DNA of 59,773 nucleotides from Aeromonas cavernicola (GCF_002795305.1 NZ_PGGC01000016.1:1-59773); one strand, 5' to 3'; numbered from the stretch's first letter, positions 47,716-58,431 are shown. Translations and numbers: made by a program. The notes: generated from the letters alone by a model not told the origin.

Positions 47716-48429
47716 ATGGGTCAGAAAGTACATCCTAATGGCATTCGCCTGGGTATTACCAAGCCTTGGAATTCTACCTGGTATGCGAATACCAAAGACT
47801 TCGCTGACAACCTGTACAGCGATTTTCAAGTACGCCAGTTCCTGACCAAGGAACTGAAAAATGCGTCCTTGTCCAAGATCACCATCGAGCGTCCGGCTAA
47901 GAGTATCCGTGTGACTATTCACACTGCTCGTCCGGGTGTTGTGATTGGTAAGAAAGGCGAAGACGTTGAGAAGCTGCGCAAAGTTGTCGCCACAATTGCT
48001 GGCGTGCCTGCTCAGATCAACATTTCCGAAGTCCGCAAGCCGGAGCTGGATGGCAAACTCGTTGCCGACAGCATCACTTCCCAGCTTGAGCGCCGTGTTA
48101 TGTTCCGTCGTGCTATGAAGCGCGCGGTACAAAACGCCATGCGTTTGGGTGCCAAGGGCATCAAAGTGGAAGTTTCCGGTCGTCTGGGCGGTGCTGAAAT
48201 CGCGCGTACCGAATGGTACCGTGAAGGTCGTGTGCCGTTGCACACCCTGCGTGCCGACATCGACTACGCAACTTCTGAAGCCCACACCACTTACGGTGTG
48301 ATCGGCGTTAAAGTTTGGATCTTCAAGGGCGAAGTTCTGGGCGGTCTGGCTGCTGTTAATGCTGCCGCGGCTCAAGAACAAGCTCCTGCAAAGCCCAAGC
48401 GTGACAACAAGCGCCGCGCTGCTAAGTAA
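47716..48429 (+). CDS. rpsC: 30S ribosomal protein S3
   Basis: 237 aa. A KH domain with [12 protein letters not shown] (GxxG loop) is followed by the C-terminal S3 domain. S3 helps form the mRNA entry site and its helicase activity. The tail ([19 protein letters not shown]) is basic and Ala-rich. Confidence 0.99.
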   Translation: MGQKVHPNGIRLGITKPWNSTWYANTKDFADNLYSDFQVRQFLTKELKNASLSKITIERPAKSIRVTIHTARPGVVIGKKGEDVEKLRKVVATIAGVPAQINISEVRKPELDGKLVADSITSQLERRVMFRRAMKRAVQNAMRLGAKGIKVEVSGRLGGAEIARTEWYREGRVPLHTLRADIDYATSEAHTTYGVIGVKVWIFKGEVLGGLAAVNAAAAQEQAPAKPKRDNKRRAAK

Positions 48430-48442
48430 GGAGATTCGGTAA

Positions 48443-48856
48443 ATGTTGCAACCAAAGCGTACTAAATTCCGCAAGACCCATAAGGGTCGTAACCGCGGTC
48501 TGGCCAACGCTGGTAACGAAGTTTCTTTCGGTACCTTTGGCCTGAAGGCGACATCTCGTGGTCAACTGACTGCTCGTCAAATTGAAGCGGCTCGTCGTGC
48601 CATGACCCGTCACGTTAAGCGTCAGGGTAAGATCTGGATCCGTGTGTTCCCGGACAAACCGATTACCGAAAAACCCCTCGAAGTTCGTATGGGTAAAGGT
48701 AAGGGTAACGTGGAATACTGGGTTTGCCCGATCCAGCCTGGCAAGGTGCTGTACGAGATGGACGGTGTACCTGAGTCCTTGGCGCGTGAAGCGTTCGCCT
48801 TGGCCGCAGCGAAGCTGTCTGTTCAGACCACTTTCGTAATTAAGACGGTGATGTGA
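48443..48856 (+). CDS. rplP: 50S ribosomal protein L16
   Basis: 137 aa ([19 protein letters not shown]). L16 lies near the A site and contacts tRNA and 5S rRNA. The segment with [14 protein letters not shown], including the arginine hydroxylated by RoxA (YcfD) in E. coli, is present. Its TGA shares its last base with the rpmC ATG (TGATG). Confidence 0.99.
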   Translation: MLQPKRTKFRKTHKGRNRGLANAGNEVSFGTFGLKATSRGQLTARQIEAARRAMTRHVKRQGKIWIRVFPDKPITEKPLEVRMGKGKGNVEYWVCPIQPGKVLYEMDGVPESLAREAFALAAAKLSVQTTFVIKTVM

Positions 48857-49047
48857 TGAAAGCCCAAGATCTGCGTCAAAAGAGCGTTGAAGAACTGAAC
48901 CAAGAGCTGCTGGGCCTGCTGCGTGAGCAATTCAACATGCGTATGCAAGCGTCTACCGGCCAGTTGGCTCAGACTCACACTCTGAAACAAGTGCGTCGTG
49001 ATGTCGCACGTATCAAGACTGTACTGACTGAGAAGGCAGGTGCGTAA
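48856..49047 (+). CDS. rpmC: 50S ribosomal protein L29
   Basis: 63 aa from [19 protein letters not shown] one codon earlier lies inside rplP and is rejected. This small helical-hairpin protein sits at the tunnel exit beside L23. It shares single bases with both neighbours (TGATG with rplP, TAATG with rpsQ). Confidence 0.97.
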   Translation: MKAQDLRQKSVEELNQELLGLLREQFNMRMQASTGQLAQTHTLKQVRRDVARIKTVLTEKAGA

Positions 49048-49295
49048 TGACTGATAAAATCCGTACTCTGCAGGGTCGTGTAATTAGCGACAAGATGGAT
49101 AAGTCCATCACTGTTGCTATTGAGCGCAAGGTAAAGCACCCGATCTACGGTAAGATCATCAAGCGCACTACCAAGCTGCACGTACATGATGAGAGCAATG
49201 AGTGTAAAGCGGGTGATCTCGTGGAGATCCGTGAATGCCGTCCATTGTCTAAGACTAAGTCTTGGACCTTGGTTGGTGTTCTAGAAAAAGCCTAA
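49047..49295 (+). CDS. rpsQ: 30S ribosomal protein S17
   Basis: 82 aa with an OB fold ([20 protein letters not shown]), a primary 16S rRNA-binding protein needed early in 30S assembly. It is the last gene of the S10 operon and is followed by an intrinsic terminator. Its ATG overlaps the rpmC stop by one base. Confidence 0.98.
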   Translation: MTDKIRTLQGRVISDKMDKSITVAIERKVKHPIYGKIIKRTTKLHVHDESNECKAGDLVEIRECRPLSKTKSWTLVGVLEKA

Positions 49296-49308
49296 TTAGC
49301 ACTTTAAG

Positions 49309-49346
49309 CAAAACAAGCGGCCCTTTCACGGGGCCGTTTGTTTTTT
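49309..49346 (+). terminator. Intrinsic terminator of the S10 operon
   Basis: AAACAAgCGGCCC pairs with GGGCCGTTTGTTT around a short loop, and the right arm runs into TTTTTT. It lies 13 nt after rpsQ and marks the boundary with the spc operon. Confidence 0.85.
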
Positions 49347-49370
49347 AGGCTACCTTTTCCAAAACTCCTG

Positions 49371-49379
49371 TGTTATAGT
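49371..49379 (+). promoter_or_regulatory. spc operon promoter (extended -10)
   Basis: TGTTATAGT is an extended -10 element, followed by a GC-rich TTCGCGCC. It lies just past the S10 terminator and 65 nt before rplN. The -35 region (CTACCTTTTCC) is a poor match. Confidence 0.6.
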
Positions 49380-49444
49380 TTCGCGCCTTTTAAAGGCAGC
49401 CAGATCCCATTAGGGATAAGAAGTAAACAAAGCGGAGCACTAAG

Positions 49445-49813
49445 ATGATCCAGATGCAAAGTATGCTGGGTGTTGCCGACAACTCCGGCGCTCGCAGTGT
49501 AATGTGTATTAAGGTTCTGGGTGGTTCGCACCGCCGTTACGCCGGCATCGGCGACATCATTAAAGTTTCCATCAAGGAAGCGATTCCTCGCGGTAAAGTG
49601 AAGAAAGGTGATGTGTATAACGCGGTGGTCGTACGCACCCGTAAAGGCGTTCGTCGTCCGGACGGCTCAGTCATCCGTTTCGACAACAATGCGGCTGTGT
49701 TGCTTAACAACAACCAACAGCCAATCGGTACTCGTATTTTTGGCCCGGTGACCCGTGAACTGCGTAATGAGAAGTTCATGAAGATTGTGTCCCTGGCACC
49801 CGAAGTACTGTAA
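49445..49813 (+). CDS. rplN: 50S ribosomal protein L14
   Basis: 122 aa, one less than E. coli, with the difference in the [12 protein letters not shown] region. L14 sits at the subunit interface and is the target of the silencing factor RsfS. It is the first gene of the spc operon with GCGGAG upstream. Confidence 0.99.
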
Positions 49814-49824
49814 GGAGTCGAACG

Positions 49825-50142
49825 ATGGCAGCTAAAATCCGTCGCGAAGACGAAGTGATTGTTCTTACCGGCAAAGACAAGGGCAAGCGTGGCAAAGTCA
49901 CTCAAGTCCTGATTGCAAAAGGTAAGGTAATCGTGGAAGGCATCAACCAAGTGAAGAAACACCAGAAGCCGGTACCCGCACTGGGTCAGGCTGGCGGTAT
50001 CGTCACTAAAGAAGCCCCCATCGATGTATCAAACGTAGCGCTGTTCAACTCTGCCACTGGCAAAGCTGATCGCGTTGGTTTCCGGATTGAAGATGGCAAG
50101 AAAGTCCGTTTCTTCAAATCCACCGGCGAACTTGTGAAGTAA
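49825..50142 (+). CDS. rplX: 50S ribosomal protein L24
   Basis: 105 aa with a KOW motif near the start ([20 protein letters not shown]). L24 begins assembly of the 50S subunit by binding the 5' region of 23S rRNA and also lies near the tunnel exit. It is 11 nt after rplN, with AAGGAG ahead. Confidence 0.98.
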
Positions 50143-50155
50143 TTGGAGTTTAACG

Positions 50156-50695
50156 ATGGCGAAACTGCATGATTACTACAAATCCGATGTAGTAAATGAA
50201 CTGTCTAAGCAGTTCGGTTACAAGACTATCATGCAAGTCCCTCGGATCGAGAAAATCACCCTGAACATGGGTGTTGGTGAAGCGATCTCTGACAAAAAAC
50301 TATTGGAAAATGCAGCTGCTGATATGGCTGCTATTTCTGGTCAGAAGCCGCTGATCACCAAAGCTCGCAAATCTGTTGCGGGCTTCAAGATTCGTGAAGG
50401 CTACCCGATAGGTTGTAAAGTAACCCTGCGTGGCGAGCGTATGTGGGAGTTCCTGGAACGGCTGATCTGTATCTCCGTACCGCGTATCCGTGACTTCCGT
50501 GGCCTGAACGCTAAAGCGTTCGACGGTCGTGGTAACTACTCCATGGGCGTGCGTGAGCAGATCATCTTCCCGGAAATCGACTATGACAAAGTCGATCGCG
50601 TCCGTGGTTTGGATATCACCATTACCACTTCCGCGAATACCGATGAAGAAGGCCGTGCTCTGCTGGCTGCCTTTAACTTCCCATTCCGCAAGTAA
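50156..50695 (+). CDS. rplE: 50S ribosomal protein L5
   Basis: 179 aa. L5 binds 5S rRNA and contacts P-site tRNA through the loop that includes [12 protein letters not shown]. In E. coli the spc-operon repressor S8 binds mRNA around the start of this gene; I did not trace that fold here. It is 13 nt downstream of rplX. Confidence 0.99.
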
Positions 50696-50705
50696 GGTTA
50701 GGGTT

Positions 50706-51011
50706 ATGGCTAAAACATCCATGAAAGCGCGCGAAGCAAAGCGTGCGAAGCTTGTGGTAAAGTTCGCGACCAAGCGTGCTGAACTGAAAGCTATCATCGT
50801 TGATATGAACGCTTCTGAAGAAGCGCGTTGGGACGCTGTGCTGCAACTGCAACAGCTACCCCGTGATTCCAGTCCGTCCCGCCAGCGTAACCGTTGCAAT
50901 ATTACTGGTCGTCCGCACGGTTTCCTGCGCAAGTTTGGCCTGTCCCGCATCAAGGTGCGTGAGCATGCCATGAAGGGCGAAATTCCGGGCCTGAAGAAGG
51001 CTTCTTGGTAA
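50706..51011 (+). CDS. rpsN: 30S ribosomal protein S14 (zinc-independent form)
   Basis: 101 aa from [16 protein letters not shown]; a longer frame overlapping rplE is rejected. It has only one cysteine ([11 protein letters not shown]), so it is the zinc-free long type, in contrast to the zinc-ribbon L36 encoded later in this operon. It lies 10 nt after rplE. Confidence 0.98.
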   Translation: MAKTSMKAREAKRAKLVVKFATKRAELKAIIVDMNASEEARWDAVLQLQQLPRDSSPSRQRNRCNITGRPHGFLRKFGLSRIKVREHAMKGEIPGLKKASW

Positions 51012-51032
51012 CGAATCTCGGGAGTTAGACTT

Positions 51033-51425
51033 ATGAGCATGCAAGATCCGATCGCGGACATGCTGACCCGCATCCGTAACGGTCAGGCGGCGAGCAAAGT
51101 TGCGGTTTCCATGCCTTCTTCCAAGCTGAAAGTGGCTATTGCCAAAGTGCTGAAGGAAGAGGGTTACATCGCTGGCTATTCCGTAGCTGGTGACGTGAAG
51201 CCGGAACTGGAAATTGAACTGAAATATTTCCAGGGCAAGCCAGTTGTAGAACTGATCCAACGCGTAAGCCGTCCAGGCCTGCGTATTTATAAGCGCACTA
51301 CTGATCTGCCGAAAGTGATGGGCGGTCTCGGTGTTGCTATCGTGTCCACGTCTAAAGGTGTGATGACTGACCGTGCTGCTCGCAAAGCAAGCATGGGCGG
51401 TGAGATCATCTGCTACGTCGCTTAA
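51033..51425 (+). CDS. rpsH: 30S ribosomal protein S8
   Basis: 130 aa ([18 protein letters not shown]). S8 binds the central domain of 16S rRNA and in E. coli represses the spc operon by binding its own mRNA. The C-terminal [26 protein letters not shown] block is conserved. GGGAG lies upstream of the ATG. Confidence 0.99.
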   Translation: MSMQDPIADMLTRIRNGQAASKVAVSMPSSKLKVAIAKVLKEEGYIAGYSVAGDVKPELEIELKYFQGKPVVELIQRVSRPGLRIYKRTTDLPKVMGGLGVAIVSTSKGVMTDRAARKASMGGEIICYVA

Positions 51426-51438
51426 TAGGAGGTAGGAC

Positions 51439-51972
51439 ATGTCTCGTGTTGCTAAGGCACCCGTCACTATTCCTGCTGGCGTAGAGGTGACTCTGAATGG
51501 CCAAGAACTAACCATCAAAGGTGGTAAAGGTTCATTGGTTCGTTCTATTCACGCCGGTGTAGAAGTGACCAAAGAAGACAATGTACTGAAGTTTGCCCCG
51601 CGTGGCAGCATCGCTGGTGCTGACGCTCAGGCAGGCACCGCCCGTGCATTGGTCAACAACATGGTAATCGGTGTTACCCAAGGCTTCGAGCGCAAGCTGC
51701 AGCTGGTTGGTGTAGGTTATAAAGCCTCCATCAAGGGCAATGCTGTTGCGCTGGCTCTGGGCTTCTCTCACCCGGTAGAGCATGCGCTGCCGGCTGGTGT
51801 GACCGCTGAGTGCCCGACGGCTACAGAAATCGTTCTGCGTGGCGTCGACAAGCAGCTGGTTGGCCAAGTCGCCGCCGATATCCGTGCTTACCGCGCTCCG
51901 GAGCCCTATAAGGGCAAGGGTGTACGCTATGCCAACGAGCAAGTGCGTACTAAAGAAGCTAAGAAGAAGTAA
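51439..51972 (+). CDS. rplF: 50S ribosomal protein L6
   Basis: 177 aa with two homologous alpha/beta domains. The C-terminal signature [11 protein letters not shown] is intact. L6 lies near the sarcin-ricin loop where elongation factors bind. The start is 13 nt past rpsH with AGGAGG ahead of it. Confidence 0.99.
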   Translation: MSRVAKAPVTIPAGVEVTLNGQELTIKGGKGSLVRSIHAGVEVTKEDNVLKFAPRGSIAGADAQAGTARALVNNMVIGVTQGFERKLQLVGVGYKASIKGNAVALALGFSHPVEHALPAGVTAECPTATEIVLRGVDKQLVGQVAADIRAYRAPEPYKGKGVRYANEQVRTKEAKKK

Positions 51973-51981
51973 GGTAACACT

Positions 51982-52335
51982 ATGGACAAGAAAGCAGCTC
52001 GTCTCCGTCGTGCTACTCGTGCTCGGAAAAAGATGCAGGAACTGGGAGCAACCCGTCTGGTCGTTCACCGTACTCCGCGTCATATCTATGCGCAGGTTAT
52101 TGCAGCCAACGGTTCCGAAGTTCTGGCCTCTGCTTCCACAGTAGAGAAAGCTATCAGCGAAGGGCTCAAATACTCCGGTAATGCTGATGCAGCAACCGCA
52201 GTAGGGAAAGCAATCGCTGAGCGAGCTATTGCCAAAGGCGTTCAGAACGTATCTTTCGATCGTTCCGGTTTCAAGTATCACGGTCGCGTAGCCGCTCTTG
52301 CAGCAGCTGCACGTGACGCTGGTCTTCAGTTCTAA
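51982..52335 (+). CDS. rplR: 50S ribosomal protein L18
   Basis: 117 aa. L18 binds 5S rRNA with L5 and joins it to the 50S central protuberance. The Arg/Lys-rich N-terminus ([16 protein letters not shown]) and the C-terminal [24 protein letters not shown] block are typical. Confidence 0.98.
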   Translation: MDKKAARLRRATRARKKMQELGATRLVVHRTPRHIYAQVIAANGSEVLASASTVEKAISEGLKYSGNADAATAVGKAIAERAIAKGVQNVSFDRSGFKYHGRVAALAAAARDAGLQF

Positions 52336-52349
52336 GCTAGGAGTCGAAG

Positions 52350-52850
52350 ATGGCTAAAGTCGAATCTCAAGCCGGCGAACTGCAAGAAAAGCTGATTGCA
52401 GTAAACCGTGTTTCGAAAACTGTTAAAGGTGGTCGTATCATGTCCTTCACAGCGCTGACTGTGGTGGGTGATGGTAACGGCCGTGTAGGTTACGGTTATG
52501 GTAAAGCTCGTGAAGTTCCCGCTGCTATTCAAAAAGCAATGGAACAGGCTAAGCGTAACCTGAACAAGGTTGAGCTGAATGATGGAACTCTGCACCACCC
52601 GGTGAAAGGTGTTCACTCTGGTTCTACCGTGTTTATGAAGCCCGCTTCCCAAGGTACAGGTATTATCGCAGGCGGCGCTATGCGCGCTGTTCTGGAAGTT
52701 GCCGGTATCCACAACGTGCTGGCTAAGACCTACGGTTCCACTAACCCAATCAACGTTGTTCGCGCAACGGTAGACGCTCTGGTTCACGGTCAATCACCCG
52801 AACAGATCGCTGCTAAGCGTGGTCTGCGCGTTGAAGAAATTCTGGGGTAA
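52350..52850 (+). CDS. rpsE: 30S ribosomal protein S5
   Basis: 166 aa. The double-stranded-RNA-binding-like N-terminal domain is followed by the S5 C-terminal domain. The [23 protein letters not shown] segment holds positions where changes give spectinomycin resistance or ram phenotypes in E. coli; it looks wild type. It lies 14 nt after rplR. Confidence 0.99.
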   Translation: MAKVESQAGELQEKLIAVNRVSKTVKGGRIMSFTALTVVGDGNGRVGYGYGKAREVPAAIQKAMEQAKRNLNKVELNDGTLHHPVKGVHSGSTVFMKPASQGTGIIAGGAMRAVLEVAGIHNVLAKTYGSTNPINVVRATVDALVHGQSPEQIAAKRGLRVEEILG

Positions 52851-52856
52851 TGCGAC

Positions 52857-53036
52857 ATGGCTAACACTGTAAAAGTTACTCAAACACGCAGCTCTATCGG
52901 CCGTCTGCCTAAGCATAAGGCTACTCTGCGTGGTCTGGGTCTGCGTCGCATTGGTCATACCGTTGAGCTGGAAGATACTCCCTGCGTTCGCGGTATGATC
53001 AACCAAGTTTATTACATGGTTAAGGTGGAGGGCTAA
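52857..53036 (+). CDS. rpmD: 50S ribosomal protein L30
   Basis: 59 aa ([17 protein letters not shown]...VYYMVKVEG), a small gene between rpsE and rplO. The sequence and length match bacterial L30, with the conserved [20 protein letters not shown] block. It starts 6 nt after rpsE, and only 2 nt separate its stop from rplO. Confidence 0.97.
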   Translation: MANTVKVTQTRSSIGRLPKHKATLRGLGLRRIGHTVELEDTPCVRGMINQVYYMVKVEG

Positions 53037-53038
53037 GC

Positions 53039-53476
53039 ATGCGTCTGAATACTCTGTCTCCGGCCGCAGGTTCTAAGCGTGTCAAGCACCGTCCGGGCCG
53101 TGGTATCGGTTCTGGTTTGGGTAAGACCGGTGGTCGTGGTGTTAAAGGTCAAACCTCTCGTTCCGGTGGCGGCAAAGTCCGCAACGGTTTCGAAGGCGGC
53201 CAAATGCCTTTGAAAATCCGTCTGCCGAAGTTCGGTTTTTTCTCTCGCAAATCTTTAGTTTCTGCTGAAGTGCGTTTGAACGAACTTGCACTGGTAGAAG
53301 GTAACGTTGTTGACTTGAGCACGTTAAAGCAAGCCGGTGTTGTTACCAAAAACATCGTGTTCGCCAAAGTTGTGCTATCTGGCAACATTGACCGAGCTGT
53401 GACCGTTCGAGGGCTGTCCGTCACCAAGGGTGCGCGTGCTGCTATCGAAGCTGCTGGCGGTAAAATCGAGGAATAA
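53039..53476 (+). CDS. rplO: 50S ribosomal protein L15
   Basis: 145 aa. The glycine- and arginine-rich N-terminal extension ([19 protein letters not shown]) penetrates the 50S core, and a globular domain follows. Its ATG lies 2 nt after rpmD. In E. coli read-through from rplO ensures secY expression. Confidence 0.98.
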   Translation: MRLNTLSPAAGSKRVKHRPGRGIGSGLGKTGGRGVKGQTSRSGGGKVRNGFEGGQMPLKIRLPKFGFFSRKSLVSAEVRLNELALVEGNVVDLSTLKQAGVVTKNIVFAKVVLSGNIDRAVTVRGLSVTKGARAAIEAAGGKIEE

Positions 53477-53484
53477 TCAGTACA

Positions 53485-54813
53485 ATGGCTAAGAAACCAG
53501 GATTGGATGTTAAAGCGCAAGGTGGTCTGAGTGAATTGAAGAGTCGTTTGCTCTTCGTTCTCGGGGCGATTATCGTTTTCCGTGCAGGCTCTTATGTGCC
53601 AATTCCTGGTATTGACGCCGCCGTACTGGCCGAGTTGTTCCAGCAACAGAAGGGCACCATCATTGAAATGTTTAATATGTTCAGTGGTGGTGCACTATCG
53701 CGTGCTTCTATTCTTGCGCTTGGGATCATGCCTTATATTTCGGCATCGATCATCATTCAGCTGCTGACTGTTGTTCATCCTGTTTTGGCTGAACTTAAGA
53801 AAGAGGGTGAATCAGGTCGTCGCAAGATTAGCCAATATACCCGTTGGGGCACGTTGGTTTTGGGAACGTTCCAAGCCATTGGTATAGCAACAGGTCTGCC
53901 GAATATGATGCAGGGGCTCGTCACTAATCCGGGTCTTGGCTTCTATTTCACAGCTGTTGTGAGTCTGGTCACTGGTACCATGTTCTTGATGTGGTTGGGG
54001 GAGCAGATTACCGAGCGTGGAATTGGTAATGGTATCTCGCTGATTATTTTCACAGGTATCGTTGCTGGTTTGCCGCATGCCATTGGTGCTACGGCCGAGC
54101 AGGCACGTCAAGGGGAATTGCATATTCTGTTGTTGCTATTGCTGGGTTTGATTGTTTTCGCAGTGACGTATTTTGTTGTGTTTGTTGAGCGTGGTCAACG
54201 ACGTATAGTCGTTAACTATGCTAAGCGCCAACAAGGTCGTCAAGTGTTTGCTGCGCAAAGCACACACCTGCCATTGAAAGTTAATATGGCTGGTGTAATT
54301 CCTGCGATTTTTGCATCAAGCATCATTCTCTTTCCTGGCACAATCACCTCTTGGTTTGGTCAAGGCGAAGGCAGGGTAGCTGATGTGTTGCAGCAGATAT
54401 CTATGGTTCTGCAACCAGGTCAGCCCTTGTATGAAATGCTTTATGCAGCAACCATTATTTTCTTCTGTTTCTTCTATACCGCGTTGGTTTTTAATCCTCG
54501 CGAAACGGCAGATAACTTGAAGAAAAGTGGAGCCTTTGTTCCGGGGATTCGCCCAGGTGAGCAGACAGCACGTTACATAGATAAAGTCATGACTCGCCTG
54601 ACATTGGCAGGTGCGCTCTATATTACCTTTATCTGTCTGGTACCCCAGTTCTTGATGACTGCTTGGAATGTACAATTCTATTTCGGCGGCACCTCGCTGC
54701 TGATTATTGTTGTAGTCATTATGGACTTTATGGCTCAGGTTCAGACCCATATGATGTCTCATCAGTATGGTGATGTCCTGAGGAAGGCCAACTTGAAAGG
54801 CTATAGCCGTTAG
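53485..54813 (+). CDS. secY: Protein translocase subunit SecY
   Basis: 442 aa with ten membrane helices, the channel of the Sec translocon with SecE and SecG. The N-terminal [21 protein letters not shown] and the first helix (VPIPGIDA) are followed by the plug region ([14 protein letters not shown]). The cytosolic loop with [18 protein letters not shown] (SecA and ribosome contact) is also clear. It is 8 nt downstream of rplO; codon use is less extreme than in the ribosomal genes. Confidence 0.99.
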   Translation: MAKKPGLDVKAQGGLSELKSRLLFVLGAIIVFRAGSYVPIPGIDAAVLAELFQQQKGTIIEMFNMFSGGALSRASILALGIMPYISASIIIQLLTVVHPVLAELKKEGESGRRKISQYTRWGTLVLGTFQAIGIATGLPNMMQGLVTNPGLGFYFTAVVSLVTGTMFLMWLGEQITERGIGNGISLIIFTGIVAGLPHAIGATAEQARQGELHILLLLLLGLIVFAVTYFVVFVERGQRRIVVNYAKRQQGRQVFAAQSTHLPLKVNMAGVIPAIFASSIILFPGTITSWFGQGEGRVADVLQQISMVLQPGQPLYEMLYAATIIFFCFFYTALVFNPRETADNLKKSGAFVPGIRPGEQTARYIDKVMTRLTLAGALYITFICLVPQFLMTAWNVQFYFGGTSLLIIVVVIMDFMAQVQTHMMSHQYGDVLRKANLKGYSR

Positions 54814-54839
54814 TTCGGCGTAGTTACGGAGTTTAAGCA

Positions 54840-54953
54840 ATGAAAGTTCGTGCTTCCGTTAAGGCAATCTGCCGTAACTGCAAAATCATCAAGCGCCATG
54901 GTGTGGTGCGTGTGATTTGCAGTGAGCCTAAGCATAAACAGCGCCAAGGCTAA
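54840..54953 (+). CDS. rpmJ: 50S ribosomal protein L36 (zinc-ribbon form)
   Basis: 37 aa ([19 protein letters not shown]...KHKQRQG). The zinc ligands C11, C14, C27 and H32 are all present, so this is the zinc-containing paralogue. It is the last gene of the spc operon, 26 nt after secY with a GGAG-type site ahead. Confidence 0.97.
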   Translation: MKVRASVKAICRNCKIIKRHGVVRVICSEPKHKQRQG

Positions 54954-54982
54954 TTTTTTACGGTTAGTACTTGCAACATATG

Positions 54983-55014
54983 GTTGTGCTGGCTATTATA
55001 GCCAGCCAACTTTT
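54983..55014 (+). terminator. Terminator at the spc/alpha operon boundary
   Basis: GTTG and GCTGGCTA pair with TAGCCAGC and CAAC around a short TTA loop, with one mismatch between the two stems. TTTTG follows. It lies ~30 nt after rpmJ. Confidence 0.65.
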
Positions 55015-55028
55015 GTTGTGTATTGGTT

Positions 55029-55086
55029 GACCGCCACGTATCCGCTAACGGGCTTTGTGGTGGTCGTAATCTACTATATGTAGGAG
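55029..55086 (+). promoter_or_regulatory. Alpha operon leader, probable S4 autoregulatory structure
   Basis: GACCGCCAC (55029-55037) pairs with GTGGTGGTC (55057-55065) and encloses a small CCG/CGG stem. A second hairpin, CTAC/GTAG (55071-55083), overlaps the TAGGAG ribosome site of rpsM. In E. coli S4 binds a pseudoknot in this position to block rpsM translation. The primary sequence differs here, so function is inferred from position and structure. Confidence 0.5.
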
Positions 55087-55092
55087 TGAATA

Positions 55093-55449
55093 GTGGCCCG
55101 TATCGCAGGCATTAACATTCCTGACCATAAACATGCTGTCATCGCTTTGACCGCTATTTATGGCGTCGGCCGTACCCGCTCAAAAGCCATTTGTGCTGCA
55201 GCCGGTATCGCTGAGAATGTGAAAATTAAAGATTTGGATGAGTCTCAGATTGAGAGTCTTCGTGAACAAGTAGGTAAGTTCACCGTTGAGGGCGACCTGC
55301 GTCGTCAGATCTCTATGAACATCAAGCGATTGATGGATCTGGGTTGCTATCGTGGTTTGCGCCACCGTCGTAGCCTTCCTGTTCGAGGTCAACGAACCAA
55401 GACCAACGCTCGTACTCGTAAGGGTCCGCGCAAGGCCATCAAGAAGTAA
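55093..55449 (+). CDS. rpsM: 30S ribosomal protein S13
   Basis: 118 aa with a GTG start ([14 protein letters not shown]), the same start codon as in E. coli, preceded by TAGGAG. S13 lies at the top of the 30S head, pairs with S19 and touches the P-site tRNA through its basic tail ([17 protein letters not shown]). It is first gene of the alpha operon. Confidence 0.98.
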   Translation: MARIAGINIPDHKHAVIALTAIYGVGRTRSKAICAAAGIAENVKIKDLDESQIESLREQVGKFTVEGDLRRQISMNIKRLMDLGCYRGLRHRRSLPVRGQRTKTNARTRKGPRKAIKK

Positions 55450-55463
55450 CGGGAAGGTAGAAA

Positions 55464-55853
55464 ATGGCTAAAACTCCGACTCGTGCTCGCAAGCGCGTTA
55501 AAAAGCAAGTGAGCGACGGTATCGCACACGTTCATGCATCTTTCAACAATACAATCGTGACTATTACCGACCGTCAGGGCAATGCTCTGTCGTGGGCTAC
55601 CTCTGGTGGTTCAGGTTTCCGTGGTTCTCGTAAATCAACGCCTTTTGCGGCGCAAGTAGCTGCCGAGCGTGCTGGTGAAGTCGCCAAAGAATACGGCGTT
55701 AAGAACCTGGAAGTCATGGTAAAAGGTCCGGGTCCCGGTCGTGAGTCCTCCATCCGCGCTCTGAACGCGGCTGGCTTTCGCATCACTAACATTACTGATG
55801 TGACTCCGATCCCGCACAACGGTTGTCGTCCTCCCAAGAAGCGTCGCGTATAA
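55464..55853 (+). CDS. rpsK: 30S ribosomal protein S11
   Basis: 129 aa. S11 forms part of the 30S platform near the E site with S21. The block [20 protein letters not shown] and the end [11 protein letters not shown] are highly conserved. It starts 14 nt after rpsM. Confidence 0.99.
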   Translation: MAKTPTRARKRVKKQVSDGIAHVHASFNNTIVTITDRQGNALSWATSGGSGFRGSRKSTPFAAQVAAERAGEVAKEYGVKNLEVMVKGPGPGRESSIRALNAAGFRITNITDVTPIPHNGCRPPKKRRV

Positions 55854-55892
55854 CGCTGTAGCTACTTGGTCTAGGATTGTTGGAGAAAGAAG

Positions 55893-56513
55893 ATGGCAAG
55901 ATATATCGGTCCTAAGCTTAAGCTTAGCCGTCGTGAAGGCACCGACCTCTTCCTGAAGTCAGGTGTTCGTGCGATTGATTCTAAGTGTAAGATTGATACT
56001 GTTCCTGGTCAGCACGGTGCTCGTAAGGCTCGTCTGTCAGATTATGGTATTCAACTACGCGAGAAACAGAAAGTGCGTCGTATTTACGGCGTATTAGAAA
56101 AACAGTTCCGCAATTATTACCGCGATGCTGCCCGTCAAAAAGGTAATACCGGTGAGAATTTGCTGCAGCTGCTTGAAGGTCGTTTAGACAACGTTGTTTA
56201 CCGTATGGGCTTTGGCGCCACTCGCGCAGAGTCTCGTCAGCTGGTTAGCCATAAAGCTATCATGGTAAACGGTCGTGTTGTGAACATTCCTTCTTTTCAG
56301 GTTTCCCCTGAGGACGTGATCTGCGTTCGTGAGAAGGCAAAGAAACAGGCCCGTATTAAAGCATCTCTTGAAGTTGCTGGTCAGCGTGAGAAGCCGACTT
56401 GGGTAGAGGTCGATGCGTCTAAAATGGAAGGTGCTTTTAAACGCCTGCCAGAGCGTTCAGACCTGTCTGCCGATATTAATGAACAGCTGATCGTCGAGCT
56501 TTACTCTAAGTAA
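55893..56513 (+). CDS. rpsD: 30S ribosomal protein S4
   Basis: 206 aa ([21 protein letters not shown]). An S4 RNA-binding domain (about 95-155, [20 protein letters not shown]) is present. S4 nucleates 30S assembly by binding the 5' domain of 16S rRNA and represses the alpha operon in E. coli. It has few cysteines and lacks a zinc finger. It starts 39 nt after rpsK. Confidence 0.99.
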   Translation: MARYIGPKLKLSRREGTDLFLKSGVRAIDSKCKIDTVPGQHGARKARLSDYGIQLREKQKVRRIYGVLEKQFRNYYRDAARQKGNTGENLLQLLEGRLDNVVYRMGFGATRAESRQLVSHKAIMVNGRVVNIPSFQVSPEDVICVREKAKKQARIKASLEVAGQREKPTWVEVDASKMEGAFKRLPERSDLSADINEQLIVELYSK

Positions 56514-56538
56514 GGCTAGCTTCTAAAGAGAGGACACA

Positions 56539-57528
56539 ATGCTGGGTTCTGTAACAGATTTTCTTAAACCACGACTAGTTGACATCGAGCAGGTTAGTCC
56601 CACTCATGCTAAGGTGACCTTAGAGCCACTAGAGCGTGGCTTTGGCCATACTTTAGGTAATGCTCTGCGTCGTATTTTGCTGTCAGCTATGCCAGGTTGT
56701 GCAGTTACTGAAGTCGAGATTGACGGTGTACTGCATGAGTACAGCAGCAAAGAAGGTGTGCAGGAGGATATTCTTGAAATCCTGCTTAACCTGAAAGGTA
56801 TCGCTGTGAAGCTTGAAGGCAAGGACGAGGTAACTCTGTCCCTTACCAAGTCTGGAACAGGCCCCGTTACCGCTGGTGATATCACTCACGGTGATGAAGT
56901 CGAGATCGTAAACCCGGAGCACTTAATCTGCCACCTGACTGGTAGCAATGCTGAAATCAGTATGCGCCTTAAAGTTCAGCGCGGTCGCGGTTATGTGCCT
57001 GCTTCTGCTCGTGTTCATAACGATGATGAAGAGCGTCCAATCGGTCGCTTGCTGCTGGACTCTGCGTTCAGCCCCATTATTCGTATTGCCTACAATGTTG
57101 AGGCTGCACGTGTAGAACAGCGTACCGACTTGGACAAGCTGGTTATCGACATGGAGACCAATGGTACTCTAGATCCTGAAGAAGCTATTCGTCGCTCAGC
57201 CACTATATTGGCAGAGCAGCTGGAAGCATTCGTGGATCTACGCGATGTCAGCGTGCCCGAGAAGAAAGAAGAGAAACCCGAGTTTGATCCGATTCTGCTA
57301 CGTCCTGTCGATGATTTGGAGCTAACAGTTCGTTCTGCGAACTGTTTGAAGGCAGAAGCAATCCACTATATTGGTGATCTGGTACAGCGTACCGAGGTTG
57401 AGTTGTTAAAAACACCTAACCTAGGTAAGAAGTCCCTGACAGAAATCAAGGACGTGTTGGCCTCCCGTGGTCTGTCTCTTGGCATGCGCCTTGAGAATTG
57501 GCCGCCCGCCAGCATCGCTGACGAGTAA
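56539..57528 (+). CDS. rpoA: RNA polymerase subunit alpha
   Basis: 329 aa, the E. coli length. The N-terminal domain dimerises and binds beta/beta', a flexible linker lies around 236-248 ([11 protein letters not shown]), and the C-terminal domain binds UP elements and activators. The CTD block with [17 protein letters not shown], including the R265-equivalent determinant, is identical to that of enterobacteria. It is 25 nt after rpsD. Confidence 0.99.
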
Positions 57529-57559
57529 TCCAGATTGCGGGTTTCACAGATTTAGTTAG

Positions 57560-57955
<396 letters not shown>

Positions 57956-57962
57956 TAAAATG

Positions 57963-57989
57963 AAAGCCGGGCTTGTCCCGGCTTTTTAT
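57963..57989 (+). terminator. Intrinsic terminator of the alpha operon
   Basis: AAAGCCGGG and CCCGGCTTT form a 9-bp stem with a CTTGT loop, and further T's follow, beginning 8 nt after the rplQ stop. Confidence 0.88.
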
Positions 57990-58039
57990 TTGTTTGTGAT
58001 TACTTGGTAGCGTGTTTATATGTGAAGTTTATTTTAAGG

Positions 58040-58057
58040 CCTCGAATGAGGTTTTTT
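58040..58057 (+). terminator. Second small terminator-like hairpin downstream of rplQ
   Basis: CCTC, a GAAT loop and GAGG are followed by six T's. The stem is short, so it is at best a backup terminator or the end of a short untranslated RNA. Confidence 0.4.
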
Positions 58058-58366
58058 CATTTTCTGTGTTCACTTAATGCTTCTCGATATTTCTATTATG
58101 GCAGTGCACATATTGTACTCGTCATTACCAAGGTCAGGCCTTTTGTTCGCTCTCGCCTCATCAGGTGTGACGCAGATTTAATATCCTGTTTTCCATAAAA
58201 TTTTTCGCCCTTTGCTGTCACTCAAACCATTAGTACGCCAAGTTCACATCCCATAGGGTTTATCGATATTCCTTATCTTGACGGCTATTTTCAACCTACC
58301 CCAATTTATTCTCAGTAAAAGCCAACGCTTCCTAACAGCCATATAGCAACTGAATGTCACGTAAGG
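58058..58366. other. AT-rich gap without a supported gene
   Basis: This stretch between the alpha operon and yicC is clearly AT-richer than its surroundings. I see no coding frame with a ribosome site, no repeat and no recognised RNA. A 64-codon frame (58004-58198) has a composition unlike a real protein and overlaps the small terminator-like hairpin. Confidence 0.5.
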
Positions 58367-58372
58367 CACCCC

Positions 58373-58402
58373 AAAAAATAACCCCCTACATTGAGAAGGG
58401 AG
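58373..58402 (-). terminator. Candidate terminator of yicC
   Basis: On the minus strand CTCCC (58402-58398) can pair with GGGGG (58386-58382) around an 11-nt loop, and TTATTTTTT follows. A longer-range CACCCC/GGGGTG pair (58367-58372 with 58415-58420) encloses it. It begins ~30 nt after the yicC stop. Confidence 0.5.
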
Positions 58403-58431
58403 CTATTTGAAACAGGGGTGAGTACGGAATA

